A stretch of DNA of 64,000 nucleotides. It comes from Lingula anatina. Its lineage: Eukaryota > Brachiopoda > Lingulata > Lingulida > Lingulidae. Below are positions 1-13,800 of this stretch, piece by piece (within the stretch, counting starts at the first letter, position 1; each line of letters starts with the position of its first letter). The stretch covers positions 97,509 through 161,508 of the forward strand of contig NW_019775709.1 of NCBI RefSeq assembly GCF_001039355.2. The letters are read 5' to 3'. A program made the position numbers and the translations under genes. The notes beneath the pieces were generated by a model that did not search any database, was not told the DNA's origin, and saw nothing but the letters and a program-made list of their open reading frames with translations.

Positions 1-249
1 CGATAAAACCAAAGTAGAGGGGTGACTTTCTAAAAGAAAATATCAATTATTTTGATACAGTTAAGCACATACAATCATGCATATCCATTTACAAAATATT
101 GACCAAGAAAATTTTTTTTTGTTCTATTTACTTTCATTTCTCAAATATTAATGAGTTAACAAAGCTATCAGAATTTTATGCACATTCAGTATACATCTTT
201 CAGTGGTCACAAAAGACCATTTATCTTTATTCACTGGCTCCTTTCTTAC

Positions 250-901
250 CACTTTACTGTTCTTTGGGTCTATGGACTGGAAATGCCTGGCTACTTGCAA
301 AATGGCCTCCCTCATGTCCACCAACAACTCTGTCTGCTTGATATTCTTGGCTTTCCCATCAAAACCGTCCTCATCCTCCTCTCCCCAGAGGAGAGAAGAG
401 ATCAAGGACTTTGATCGCTTCAGATGGCGTTTGTTCAGTTGCTGAAATGATTTAAGTTGTGCCTTCATAATTTTGGAATAGCAATTCTGTTTGCTTATTT
501 TACATACTTGAAAATACTGTGGATATAGATGCCAGGTGAAGCTATGAATATGGAAGTTCATACACTAAGCTGTACAAACATGGTAAGACACAGGTGAGCT
601 ACCTGTATAATTCTTTTCCAAGACTGCTTATATGTGATTGCTCATGCACATCATGAATTAGCCAAACCAGAAATCAAGATGGAAAGTGTGATTAAACTGA
701 TATCTTGTGTGAAGTATGTAAAAAAGTTAGTGTTTTTTACAAGAGAGGAATAGCAACATGTGGAAAGCTATCTGCAAATTTTCTATTAAAGAAAACAGTA
801 GACACTTAAGACAAAAATTTATAAACAAATATTTTTTTACTTGCATAAGTATGTTTACACTATTTTGTAGACAAATTTTCTTATCAAAAGATAACATGGT
901 C

Positions 902-932
<31 letters not shown>

Positions 933-3900
933 ATTTAAATGTAAGTTATATGACAGTATAAGACTGTATACACAGGCATGGTATATATAAAAACATTATG
1001 TAATGACTGAGGTATGATATTCCCAATAAAACCATGACCATTCCTTACATTTTACATACAAGAGTCTATTACCTAAATTTAAACTTGAAATATTTTATCT
1101 GAAACCATCAGTACAGAAGGAAGTTAGTATTTATCTGGTTTTCTGATAAGAACAAAATAAAAAATCCATCACCCAAAACATTTAATTGAATGAATGTCCC
1201 CAAAAATGTCATCTGCTCCTGAAATTACCACTTCCATGTGAGTGTCAGAAATAGCTCTATTGAAGGTAATATCAATATCAGCTTCTTAAATTTATCACAC
1301 AACAAATATAATTGTCAAGAAACTTCCACATACCGAATGCTTTGAATATTTCTCAGATACAAATGTGAAAAAAAGGAAAAATAGTTTTTGACACATTTTG
1401 CATGAAGATGAAGACCTTGTGCCCATTATAATTCTAGAACTGGAGTTTAGGCCTAAATGCCATAAGAGATAACATATGCATAATTAAAAAGCTTCAGTGA
1501 CAGTTAATATTGCTAATATATTGCTATAGTATACCAGATGATGCTGAAAGACCACCACCAGATCAAGTTTATCATCAAGATGCACAATATTAAACTCCCT
1601 CTGTGCAAGGCAGGTAAAACCAAGTGGGGACCTTAATGGAGGAAAAGTGCCACCAAAGATTTTCCGAACCAGGTTTCCCTCCCACCTTATCTAAATACAA
1701 TCTTCAAATACATAGTCAAGCCAAATATACATTTGGGTGTATCAAGGCATATTATAGGGTGCAGGGAACTCACCACTGGTTTGGTGGAGTACAAAGAAAC
1801 ACAAAATCTACCACAGCCTGTTCCCTCTTTATTGACACTCTTCTGAAATTGTGAGGTGTTGATTTTTTTGATTAGTTAATCACAGTGCCATTAATCGTGA
1901 TAAACTATGCATGCTGTTATGATACCAGTTCAGTCGCCCCTTTATATGCAATAAAAATGATACACTAATACCTAAAACAGTTGAGACACTATAAATACAG
2001 CTGAGTCTAATCCATACCCCTTCCTCTCTGATAATACCAAGGTGGGTTGGGGGGGGGGGGGGTTGAGGTGGGGTTGGGGGGATGGAATAAGGAGACATCA
2101 ACTTTCTATGATAACACCTGTACAGACACACAGCCAATATTATCTACACATCATGGTGATCAAATGTATGAAGTATCTGGTTCAGCTCTTTCTGGAGTTA
2201 TGGAGTTCCAAAACAAGGGTAACAAAATTCTAACTCAACTTCTGAAGTTTTTTAAGGTAGAAATGACAGAAAAAAATAAAACCTGTTTATAAAGTTGGAT
2301 CAAAAGTGATGGCAACATTTGGGAAACATTGACAACTGAATGTTGCCCCTGGCAACAAATGAACTGGCTCAACTAAAGCAAAAACCTTCATACAAATACT
2401 GTATTAATAGATAGAATGAAGTTAATTTTTTGACAGGGAATATACTGATATATTGTTTAGTAATTTTTGTATATTGTGCAGGTCCTTTTCCATTAGCCTC
2501 TAACATACCTGTTTTGGTAAGTTTCTGGAATTTTCTGGATTGAGAAGAGCTCCTTGATCAGCCATGAGATATGCCAGGTGCTTTCTCCTGTGAGACTCTA
2601 CTACCATATCTGTGAGGGAGCTGGCAACACGATATGATGTCTGAAATATTGTTGTTTTTTATCAAATTAACATAAGCTTATATAATACAAACTGTAAAAT
2701 TCTAGCCTGTGAACTTACTAGACATACCATATTTACATCACTTTCAAGCAAAAAGTTGGATTGAAATTTATCTAAAGTACTGCAATACATGAAACACACT
2801 GTTCTACCATGACTACAAGATAACAGACTTCAATCAAAGTATTTCTTTTATTTTTGAATAATCATCAAAACAATGCCCCTAATCGAGTAGTTTGTAGAAT
2901 TAAGTAGAATGAAATGAATTTTTTTAAATTTTTTTGTAGATGAGTTGATAAATAATACTAAAACTGGTAGCAATGTCATGGAGAGTGATACTGCCATCAT
3001 GTGCCTTAAGGCAAACGATATGCCTTAGATCTGAAAATAGTAAATCCAGTGGTTTTCCCCTCAATCATCATGGTAAATCCTACCCAAAATTGTTGAAAAT
3101 ATCACCATCTATAAACTTCTATATTTAATTCTTAATTTCTACTTGTACTGTTACAAGTGAAATTCCTTCTCCATTCCTATTACAAAAGTGAGTCAAAAGT
3201 AGAAACTGAGAACTGAAAACAAATTTAATAGATTATAATCCTGTCTGTTGTTATGGATGAGGCAAACCTGGTCCTTGGTGACTGAGGAAATGGTATTTAA
3301 ATTTTCTGGATCTTATTTGTTTATCTATTTACTTATTTATTATGCTAAAATGGAAGTCTAACATTCATCTTGAGCACTTTATTGTAAGTTGCAATCCAAT
3401 TTGGCATCTAGACTGAAGATAAGATCACTCACCTCTATAGCTTCCTCCACATCCTGGACATCTCCTGGGACATCTGACAGTGCATTGAAGATCTGGGCTG
3501 AGTTGTCCAGGCTTAGCAATTCTTGTTCCTTCAGAAATACAAGGAAAAATTAACGAAATTCATCAAAGAAATCAATATTACTTACTGTATAATAACAAAC
3601 CTAGGGTCTGTTTTATGCAGTACTGACAGTAAAAAGACAGAAAAGTCTGAATTTTGTCCAGTTCAGATAACCCTTGTGTTACACTGCTCAAAATAATACA
3701 CAGCCACAGGAAGGGAAATCCCTAATCTTGCCGACCAAGTTAATCTGAACACCTGTACATTTTACAGATAGTGTATTTTAGCAATATCTTAGGCACATTA
3801 GGCAACTAGGTCACAGGGATAAGATAGGCCTGAGCTTCCTCAATATAAAATACCTAGCCTCTCCTTGTTTAACTTTCTCCACTCCAATACCTATACATTA

Positions 3901-6760
3901 TCACAGTAGAAAATTTTCAACTGGTTGAATACACTATATCTTCTACTTCAATGTTACAAATAACCACCACAGATATAACACATTTTTAAAATTTTGAATA
4001 AAAAAGATATACAACATCTGGTTTTTATTTGTTTCACTGAGTTTTCTTGTCACCAAAAAAAAAAAATTTTATGGAAATGATGTGACTTGAACCTAAATGC
4101 ACCACTTCTCACTCTTTGCAGGTATTCGATGTATGGTATCAACTTACATCACAAACAATTTTGTTACACATAGGTTTAATACCCACTGTATGCTTGTATA
4201 ACCTGTATATAACCTGTCCCAGGTTCCCTTGTAACATCTTACATATATTAATTGCTGTTTAGGTAAGTGAGTAAGTACATGTCTGAGTACAACTTCCTAC
4301 CTTCATCTTCAGCATGCCCAGTGTGATCTGGAATAACACTCTAGAACCTTCATAGAAGAACAGGTCCCATAGTCTGAGCAGCACCTTGATGTGCACCACA
4401 CTGGCAAAGAGAGTCAGGAACCAATGGAGGCTGATCAGAGACAACTCTGAAAGATAGAAAATATGAAAAAAGATGAATCAGCAGCAAGTTTGTCATATCA
4501 TAATAATATTTGTAGTTAGTCATGCTCTGAAAAATTTGGAAAAAAAGAAATGACCTTCAACAAGCAACCCACTTCATGCTAAAGATCATACTCTAAAGAT
4601 TATGTATGAGAAGAGAAATTGTTAAGACTGTTAATGTGTTTGTAAATTTGTTGCATAGATCTGACACTGGTGACATTGAAAAGCACTAATAAGTAATGCC
4701 CTCCCCCCTTGCAACAGAGTTCTCATTTGTCACTTTAATTTTTGCCAATGTCAAAAATAAACAGAATCATTAAATTTTCATTGCTTTTATCATTTGCTGC
4801 CCTCAACAGTGCTAAAATTTATATATTTGTATGAAAAAAATGCACCAATAACTTGAACAATTTTATTATCAATTCACATAAAACTAAAAATTGGCTAGAA
4901 AGAATAAGCCATGGATAACCTACCAATATCATGTTCCTTAAGCACCAAGTCCACATCAGGAAGATAACTTATAATGAGATGTCGCAGCACTCTCTGGTCT
5001 GCCTGTTTGGGGGAAAGAGTGTACATGCTAATCAAGGGTTGGAAAATCACTGGACAAATCTCTAAGTATATACCAATCTGATACCAATGTTTTCATAGCC
5101 AGAAATTTCACAGTTACCAGGTAGCTGAAAGTCTGTGTACATATTCTCATGGATGTTGTAGTCAGTTGTTAGAAAACTTAACTAGCATTAAAATCTGGTT
5201 ATCTCAAATGCCCCCTAACTGTTGTCATCTGCATGTCTTTTCCAAATCAGTTGAAAGGATAAGAGAATTATAATACATATCTCTTTCTGGTGATACTGAT
5301 TTTGCACTAGCAGATAGAAGCCTTTTATAAAATATCTCTAGCAGACTAGCACAGCAATAAAATTTTTTGATGAAACTTTTTATCCCTGAGTATAAACACA
5401 CACATACACGCACATTTTTATCTCTGTTGTGCAAATCATGAACTAATGAACTAAATGACATCACACACAGCAGATCTGACATAGTCTTTAAGATTTCCAT
5501 AAATTAAAAAAAAAACTGAAGATAATAAAACAGAGGCATTTTGAAAGAGGTTTCTCTTGCTGCCTTAACTGTAATCTGAAGCATGAGTATTTGAAATACT
5601 CGAGTTTGTAGCCCTGGAATTTATCACTACTTTTTTATCTGGAGCTGTGGATTTACTAAATCAGCAAACAAGACTATTTGTGTTAGCCTTTTAAGGAGGC
5701 CTATGGAAATTGATTGCAAGTTTATCTAAGATTAAATCCTCTCCTAACTAGTCTAAAAGTGCTATGAAAAGAGCACTTGACATCACAAGAATCCCACTAA
5801 ATTATTACAAGGTGTAGCATGTTGAGCAAGGTGTATGAAAAGTACCTAAATTATTCATTTGGCCATCCAGTTACAGTGTACACTAAATAGTTCACTGTGC
5901 AAATAACCCTTAATAATAAATAAATGAGACGATATTATCACCATCAGCAATAAACATTGAAGACTATATTATAAATATGAAGCAAATAAATATAACCAAT
6001 TTATTATCAGTCAAACACCAAGTCAAGCACTTTAAGTTCTGAGAGATGTTAAGTACACATTTTCTCTCTATTACCCCAAAAATTGCTATTTTTTTTTTTT
6101 ACTTTTGACACAGAACATAAAATCCTGTCCATACCTGTATCCCAAGCAGAGTACTGGAATAGTAGGAAGCTGGTAGCAGATCTTCTATAATAGCACACAT
6201 CATCCAGAATGTCTCTTCTTCTTCCAAGAAAAGCAGCAAGTTAGCAGCAATCTGCAAGACACAATTCCACACCTTGGAGCAAAATCACATGACAGGAGAG
6301 AGAAATAAGGCCTTTATATTAGTACTATTGATTTCCATACCCTCTGATTTCACAGATAAAATCTGTATTTTGAATGATGTGCTAGACAGCAACTGAGAGC
6401 ACTGACAGAATCCTTGTAAAGAAATGTAGACACTAGAGCAGTGATATCCTCATAATGAAACTCTGGTGTCTGTGTTTTCTTACCACTCCTGTACCCTGAC
6501 AGTAGCCAATGTCTGGGTACAGCCACGCCAAGCCTCTCAGGATCCTCCGCAGTCGCGGGATACCCGTACTGTTGATGTTGCAGAAGCATGCGTTGCTGGG
6601 CATTGTACGAAGTAAGTCCTGGAACAAAGTTGATTGTTTAAAATATACAGATGAATGTAAGGAAAGATAAAATTGCTAAGCTGCTTATTGAGCAAAATGA
6701 TCCCTAATTTTCATAAAATCACACTTTTTTCTCCATACTTTATCTTTTTCAGATGTAAAA

Positions 6761-6825
<65 letters not shown>

Positions 6826-9800
6826 ATAGGATAAAAATGTCGAATTCCAGAATACTTTTGACAAGTCACAGATTATTGATGCATTTTTCATCTTATATTT
6901 TTTCTAACNATTTTTTTGTAGATGAGTTGATAAATAATACTAAAACTGGTAGCAATGTCATGGAGAGTGATACTGCCATCATGTGCCTTAAAGGCAAACG
7001 ATATGCCTTAGATCTGAAAATAGTAAATCCAGTGGTTTTCCCCTCAATCATCATGGTAAATCCTACCCAAAATTGTTGAAAATATCACCATCTATAAACT
7101 TCTATATTTAATTCTTAATTTCTACTTGTACTGTTACAAGTGAAATTCCTTCTCCATTCCTATTACAAAAGTGAGTCAAAAGTAGAAACTGAGAACTGAA
7201 AACAAATTTATAGATTATAATCCTGTCTGTTGTTATGGATGAGGCAAACCTGGTCCTTGGTGACTGAGGAAATGGTATTTAAATTTTCTGGATCTTATTT
7301 GTTTATCTATTTACTTATTTATTATGCCAAAATGGAAGTCTAACATTCATCTTGAGCACTTTATTGTAAGTTGCAATCCAGTTTGGCATCTAGACTGAAG
7401 ATAAGATCGCTCACCTCTATAGCTTCCTCCACATCCTGGACATCTCCTGGGACATCCGACAGTGCATTGAAGATCTGGGCTGAGTTGTCCAGGCTTAGCA
7501 ATTCTTGTTCCTTCAGAAATAAAAGGAAAAATTAACAAAATTCCTCAAAGAAATCAATTTTACTTACTGTATAATAACAAACCTAGGGTATGTTTTATGC
7601 AGTACTGACAGTAAAAAGACAGAAAAGTCTGAATTTTGTCCAGTTCAGATAACCCTTGTGTTGCACTGCTCAAAATAATACACAGCCACAGGAAGGGAAA
7701 TCCCTAATCTTGTCGACCAAGTTAATCTGAACACCTGTACATTTTACAGATAGTGTATTTTAGCAATATCTTAGGCACATTAGGCAACTAGGTCACAGGG
7801 ATAAGATAGGCCTGAGCTTCCTCAATATAAAATACCTAGCCTCTCCTTGTTTTACTTTCTTCACTCCAATACCTATACATTATCACAGTAGAAATTTTTC
7901 AACAGGTTGAATACACTATATCTTCTACTTCAATGTTACAAATAACCACCACAGATATAACACATTTTTATAACTTTGAATAAAACAGATATACAACATC
8001 TGGTTTTTATTTGTTTCACTGAGTTTTCTTGTCACCAAAAAAAAAAAAATTATGGAAATGATGTGACTTGAACCTAAATGCACCACTTCTCACTCTTTGC
8101 AGGTATTCGATGTATGGTATCAACTTACATCACAAACAATTTTGTTACATATAGGTTTAATTGCCCACTGTATGTTTGTATAACCTGTATATAACCTGTC
8201 CCAGGTTCCCTTGTAACATCTTACATATATTAATTGCTGTTTAGGTAAGTGAGTAAGTACATGTCTGAGTACAACTACCAACCTTCATCTTCAGCATGCC
8301 CAGTGTGATCTGGAATAACACTCTAGAACCTTCATAGAAGAACAGGTCCCATAGTCTGAGCAGCACCTTGATGTGCACCACACTGGCAAAGAGAGTCAGG
8401 AACCAATGGAGGCTGATCAGAGACAACTCTGAAAGATAGAAAATATGAAAAAAAAGATGAATCAGCAGCAAGTTTGTCATATCATAATAATATTTGTAGT
8501 TGGTCATGCTCTGAAAAATTTGGACAAAAAAGAAATGACCTTCAACAAGCAACCCACTTCATGCTGAAGATCATTCTCTAAAGATTATGTATGAGAAGAG
8601 AAATTGTTAAGACTGTTAATGTGTTTGTAAATTTGTTGCATAGATCTGACACTGGTGACATTGAAAAGCACTAATAAGTAATGCCCTCCCCCCTTGCAAC
8701 AGAGCTCTCATTTGTCACTTTAATTTTTGCCAATGTCAAAAATAAACAGAATCATTAAATTTTCATTGCTTTTATCATTTGCTGCCCTCAACAGTGCTAA
8801 AATTTATATATTTGTATGAAAAAAAATGCAACAATAACTTGAACAATTTTATTATCAATTCACATAAAACTAAAAATTGGCTAGAAAGAATAAGTCATGG
8901 ATAACCTACCAATATCATGTTCCTTAAGCACCAAGTCCACATCAGGAAGATAACTTATAATGAGATGTCGCAGCACTCTCTGGTCTGCCTGTTTGGGGGG
9001 AAAGAGTGTACATGCTAATCAAGGGTTGGAAAATCACTGGACAAATCTCTAAGTATATACCAATCTGATACCAATGTTTTCATAGCCAGAAATTTCACAG
9101 TTACCAGGTAGCTGAAAGTCTGTGTACATATTCTCATGGATGTTGTAGTCAGTTGTTAGAAAACTTAACTAGCATTAAAATCTGGTTATCTCAAATGCCC
9201 CCTAACTGTTGTCATCTGCATGTCTTTTCCAAATCAGTTGAAAGGATAAGAGAATTATAATACATATCTCTTTCTGGTGATACTGATTTTGCACTAGCAG
9301 ATGGAAGCCTTTTATAAAATATCTCTAGCAGACTAGCACAGCAATACATTTTTTTGATGAAACTTGTTATCCCTGAGTATAAACACACACATACACGCAC
9401 ATTTTTATCTCTGTTGTGCAAATCATGAACTAATGAACTAAATGGCATCACACACAACAGATCTGACATAGTCTTTAAGATTTCCATAAATTAAAAAAAA
9501 ACTGAAGATAATAAAACAGAGGCATTTTGACAGAGGTTTCTCTTGCTGCCTAAACTGTAATCTGAAGCATGAGTATTTGAAATACTCGAGTTTGTAGCCC
9601 TGGAATTTATCACTTCTTTTTTATCTGGAGCTGTGGATTTACCAAATCAGCAAACAAGACTATTTGTGTTAGCCTTTTAAGGAGGCCTATGGAAATTGAT
9701 TGCAAGTTTATCTAAGATTAAATCCTCTCCTAACTAGTCTAAAAGTGCTATGAAAAGAGCACTTGACATCACAAGAATCCCACTAAATTATTACAAGGTG

Positions 9801-10799
9801 TAGCATGTTGAGCAAGGTGTATGAAAAGTATCTAAATTATTCATTTGNCAGACACATCTGTGTCTGTACATAATAAATGAGACAATATTATCACCATCAG
9901 CAATAAACACAGAATAGTCCAATGTGCAAATAACCCTTAATAATAAATAAATGAGACAATATTATCACCATCAGCAATAAACATTGAAGACTATATTATA
10001 AATATGAAGCAAATAAATATAACCAATTTCTTATCATTCAAACACCAAATCAAGCACTTTAAGTTCTGAGAGATGTAAAGTACACATTTTCTCTCTATTA
10101 CCCCTAAAATTGCTATATTTTTTTTTTTTACTTTTGACACAGAACATAAAATCCTGTCCATACCTGTATCCCAAGCAGAGTACTGGAATAGTAGGAAGCT
10201 GGTAGCAGATCTTCTATAATAGCACACATCATCCAGAATGTCTCTTCTTCTTCCAAGAAAAGCAGCAAGTTAGCAGCAATCTGCAAGACACACAATTCCA
10301 CACCTTGGAGCAAAATCACATGGCAGGAGAGAGAAATAAGGCCTTTATATTAGTACTATTGATTTCCATACCCTCTGATTTCACAGATAAAATCTGTATT
10401 TTGAATGATGTGCTAGACAGCAACTGAGAGCACTGACAGAATCTTTGTAAAGAAATGTAGACACTAGAGCAGTGATATCCTCATAATGAAACTCTGGTGT
10501 CTGTGTTTTCTTACCACTCCTGTACCCTGACAGTAGCCAATGTCTGGGTACAGCCACGCCAAGCCTCTCAGGATCCTCCGCAGTCGCGGGATACCCGTAC
10601 TGTTGATGTTGCAGAAGCATGCGTTGCTGGGCATTGTACGAAGTAAGTCCTGGAACAAAGTTGATTGTTTAAAATATACAGATGAATGTAAGGAAAGATA
10701 AAATTGCTAAGCTGCTTATTGAGCAAAATGATCCCTAATTTTGATAAAATCACACTTTTTTCTCCATACTATATCTTTTTCAGATGTAAAACAAACACA

Positions 10800-10846
<47 letters not shown>

Positions 10847-13800
10847 ATAGGATAAAAATGTCGAATTCCAGAATACTTTTGACAAGTCACAGATTATTGA
10901 TGCATTTTTCATCTTATATTTTTTCAAACAACATCACTTATGCAATCAGCTTTTCAGCCCTTCTGCTGAAACTGCACATTCTATCATTATGTATAAATTT
11001 ACAGTGCAGCTAAAAAATCCATTATGTGTCAGTATCAATTATTGTGTGCACATTGCAAAGTCCTATGTTAATCATTTCTCCATTATCACAACATTAGTCC
11101 CAACCAATTCATCTCTAGTAAGAGATTGGTGTATCAATGCCAATTATCTAAACACGCTGGCTTCCTGGAATTTGCCATGCTCTTCTGAGTCCATTTTCTA
11201 TCACATAACAGTTTTTGTAACCTATTTCTTTTTTATGCCTTAACTTCAACCCACGAACAGTTTAAGTTGCATTTTAATTTGTAATACTGCAGATCCTTCT
11301 TTACAAAGAACTTCTATTTTCTTTATTGTTCTCTACTCACACTACCTATGCTATACCCCATCTCAGTCAAAAAAAAATGCAAGATTACTGAAAAGCTTTC
11401 CTTAATCTTAAACTAATCAAATTTGTCTGCAATATATGAATCTTAATTCAATTACTTTAAAGAGATGTTTTACCTTTTCAATCTGTTTGGATGTCATGAG
11501 ATGATCATTTCCACTGGCTTTGACAATGTCCTTATAACAAGTATCAGAGTTCTGTTTCTTGTCCAGAGCTCCAGTGAGACGCAGCCAAATCTGGGGGCGC
11601 AGAGAGTGAGGAATGCCTTGTTTGATCATACCACGGAATTTCTCCGAGTGTGGTAAACGAGATTCAACCTTATGGAAAAAAATTGATCATTATCACACAA
11701 TTGTGTACTCAGCACCATGAGAATAAGAGGACATTAAAATTTAACTATTCTACTACCAGCATGTCTCAGCTGATACCAGTCAACACCAGAGGTATGCTGA
11801 CAGTAGAGGTCTTCTAACACTCTAGGTGGTACTCAATGATGCAGACATACATTGTGGCATAAAGGATTACTATAGTATATAAAAAATATAGGAAATAATC
11901 AAAGAGTTATTAGTTTAATTTTTAATATTTAAAGGTTACCATACAAATGATGATGAGACAGTTTAAACTTATGCACTTTAGTAACTTAGAAACCATTATT
12001 TAGTTAAATTTTCTTATCAAAATTTTGGATTGCTACACAGATGAAAGTGACACAGAATTTAAATACTATGACATTGTGAATATTACATTAACACAGATTG
12101 TTCTTGTTATCAAAAATAAACAAAAACAAATTAAGTACCTTATCCCAAGTGAGGTCTCCTACTTCATGATTATGCGAAAACTCCAAGTATGCAGTCCACT
12201 TCAGCCTGTGCTGAGCATCTTCTATGAAAGGTGTGCTTAACAGAGGGCTGGAATTTTCCTCAGGGCCATCTTGAAATTAAAAATAAAAACATTACAATAT
12301 GAAAGAAAATCCTGTCACACCTGTTAGAAAAATAATCAAAATATCAAAATATTTTAGCAGGAGAAAGGAACTTTCATTGGGGTTAGGTTGGAACACATAA
12401 TAACGATAAAACCATTTTAGAGAAAATCACCTCGCTCCCACTGGAGAATAGATATGTTATCCATTAAATATGAGTATATAAAAGGATGGGGATTTCAACA
12501 TGAGATACCAAATTGCACAGCTCCCATTTACAAATATTTAGAAAATGAAATGCATCACAGGGTTCTGGATTTTCATCAGAACCATCTATGAACACATAAA
12601 AAGGCATTACAATATGAATTAAGTCTCAATAGGGAATGTTTGGGGTGTTTTATATATAATAGAGGAGGACTTCTCTACAGGCTATCATGGGATTCATCAT
12701 GGAAACCTTTGGGGAACCATCTATATGCTTTCTGACAATTTCTCTATCTCTTGAAAATGAAAAGGACTGTGCTGCATGAAACCTTAAAAGTTGAAAACGC
12801 CTTTCACTTGATTGTCTTCATATCAAGGGTAGTCTATTTTTATTAAAGTCGCACTTAATAGTTTTCCTCATACTAATTTACAAATATGCCAATAATAAAC
12901 CATTTTATACTTATTGCACCCATTTATTTTCAAAAGATTCACCTGGTGGAAATGTAATTTTTTTTTAAATATAGTTGCATATCCCCTTGCTCTCACTGAG
13001 GAAAAGACGACTGTCATTGCTTTTGATATGATAAACATTATTTAAATCATGACATAAAATTACCTTTATTCATATGGAGCATATCAATAAGAAAGTGCAT
13101 ATACAACATGCTGAACTTAATTTTTTTAAAAAGCTTTGAAATATAAATATTAAAGGATTAAGCCTTTGTACCTACTTCCCTTTTCCATCATGTATTTGAT
13201 TCAAAATACCTTGAAATGAATCTAGGCACTGTTTCAAACATTATATAAATCTTACAAGCAAATTTCAACCATTTTGCACATACTACGAGGAAGGCATTAT
13301 TCTATGGTTCACAGTCAGTCATGCGAAAACTAAGTATTGCAACACACCTTAGGCAATGTTAAAATGGTATCTAAACTTAATCTACAGATACAAAAACTAT
13401 ATATATTCAAAAGTGTTTTTCATTGTATTATGTAAACCAGCATCACTGCGACAGTTTTGTCTAGATAGATGTAAATATGTCGTGTAAATCTCAATGGGTT
13501 CCTATGGGCGGCCAAAAGGGCAAAAATTCATGTCGTCGATTCAGTTATGTTTCGTCAATTCACTGGCTTCCCATCGATTCAGTTTAAAGTTTAAACGATC
13601 CTGTCATAAATTCAACATCTACTTTCGTCAATTCAATTGTCAAACATTTCTCATCTATGGTGTATTAAAACCAATGCTGTCACTATTTTCGTTGATCGTG
13701 TAACTAATCTCGTCGATCGTCAAACTGTTTTCGTCGATCGTGTAACTATTCTCGTCGATCGTCTAATCTCGTTGATCGTGTAACTATTCTCATCGATCGT

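Larger units (their letters stand above)
2929..6908. repeat. Near-identical 4-kb block, copy 1 of a single-N contig overlap
   Basis: This stretch matches 6910-10928 base for base apart from scattered substitutions, small indels and the CA-repeat length. It ends at a lone N at 6909, and the next contig restarts at the equivalent of 2929. Because introns and exons match equally well, it is best read as two haplotypes laid end to end, not an old segmental duplication. Confidence 0.85.

Noticed and set aside
6685-6891. Frame with a long Cys-Val run
   Set aside because: Translation of the CA microsatellite.
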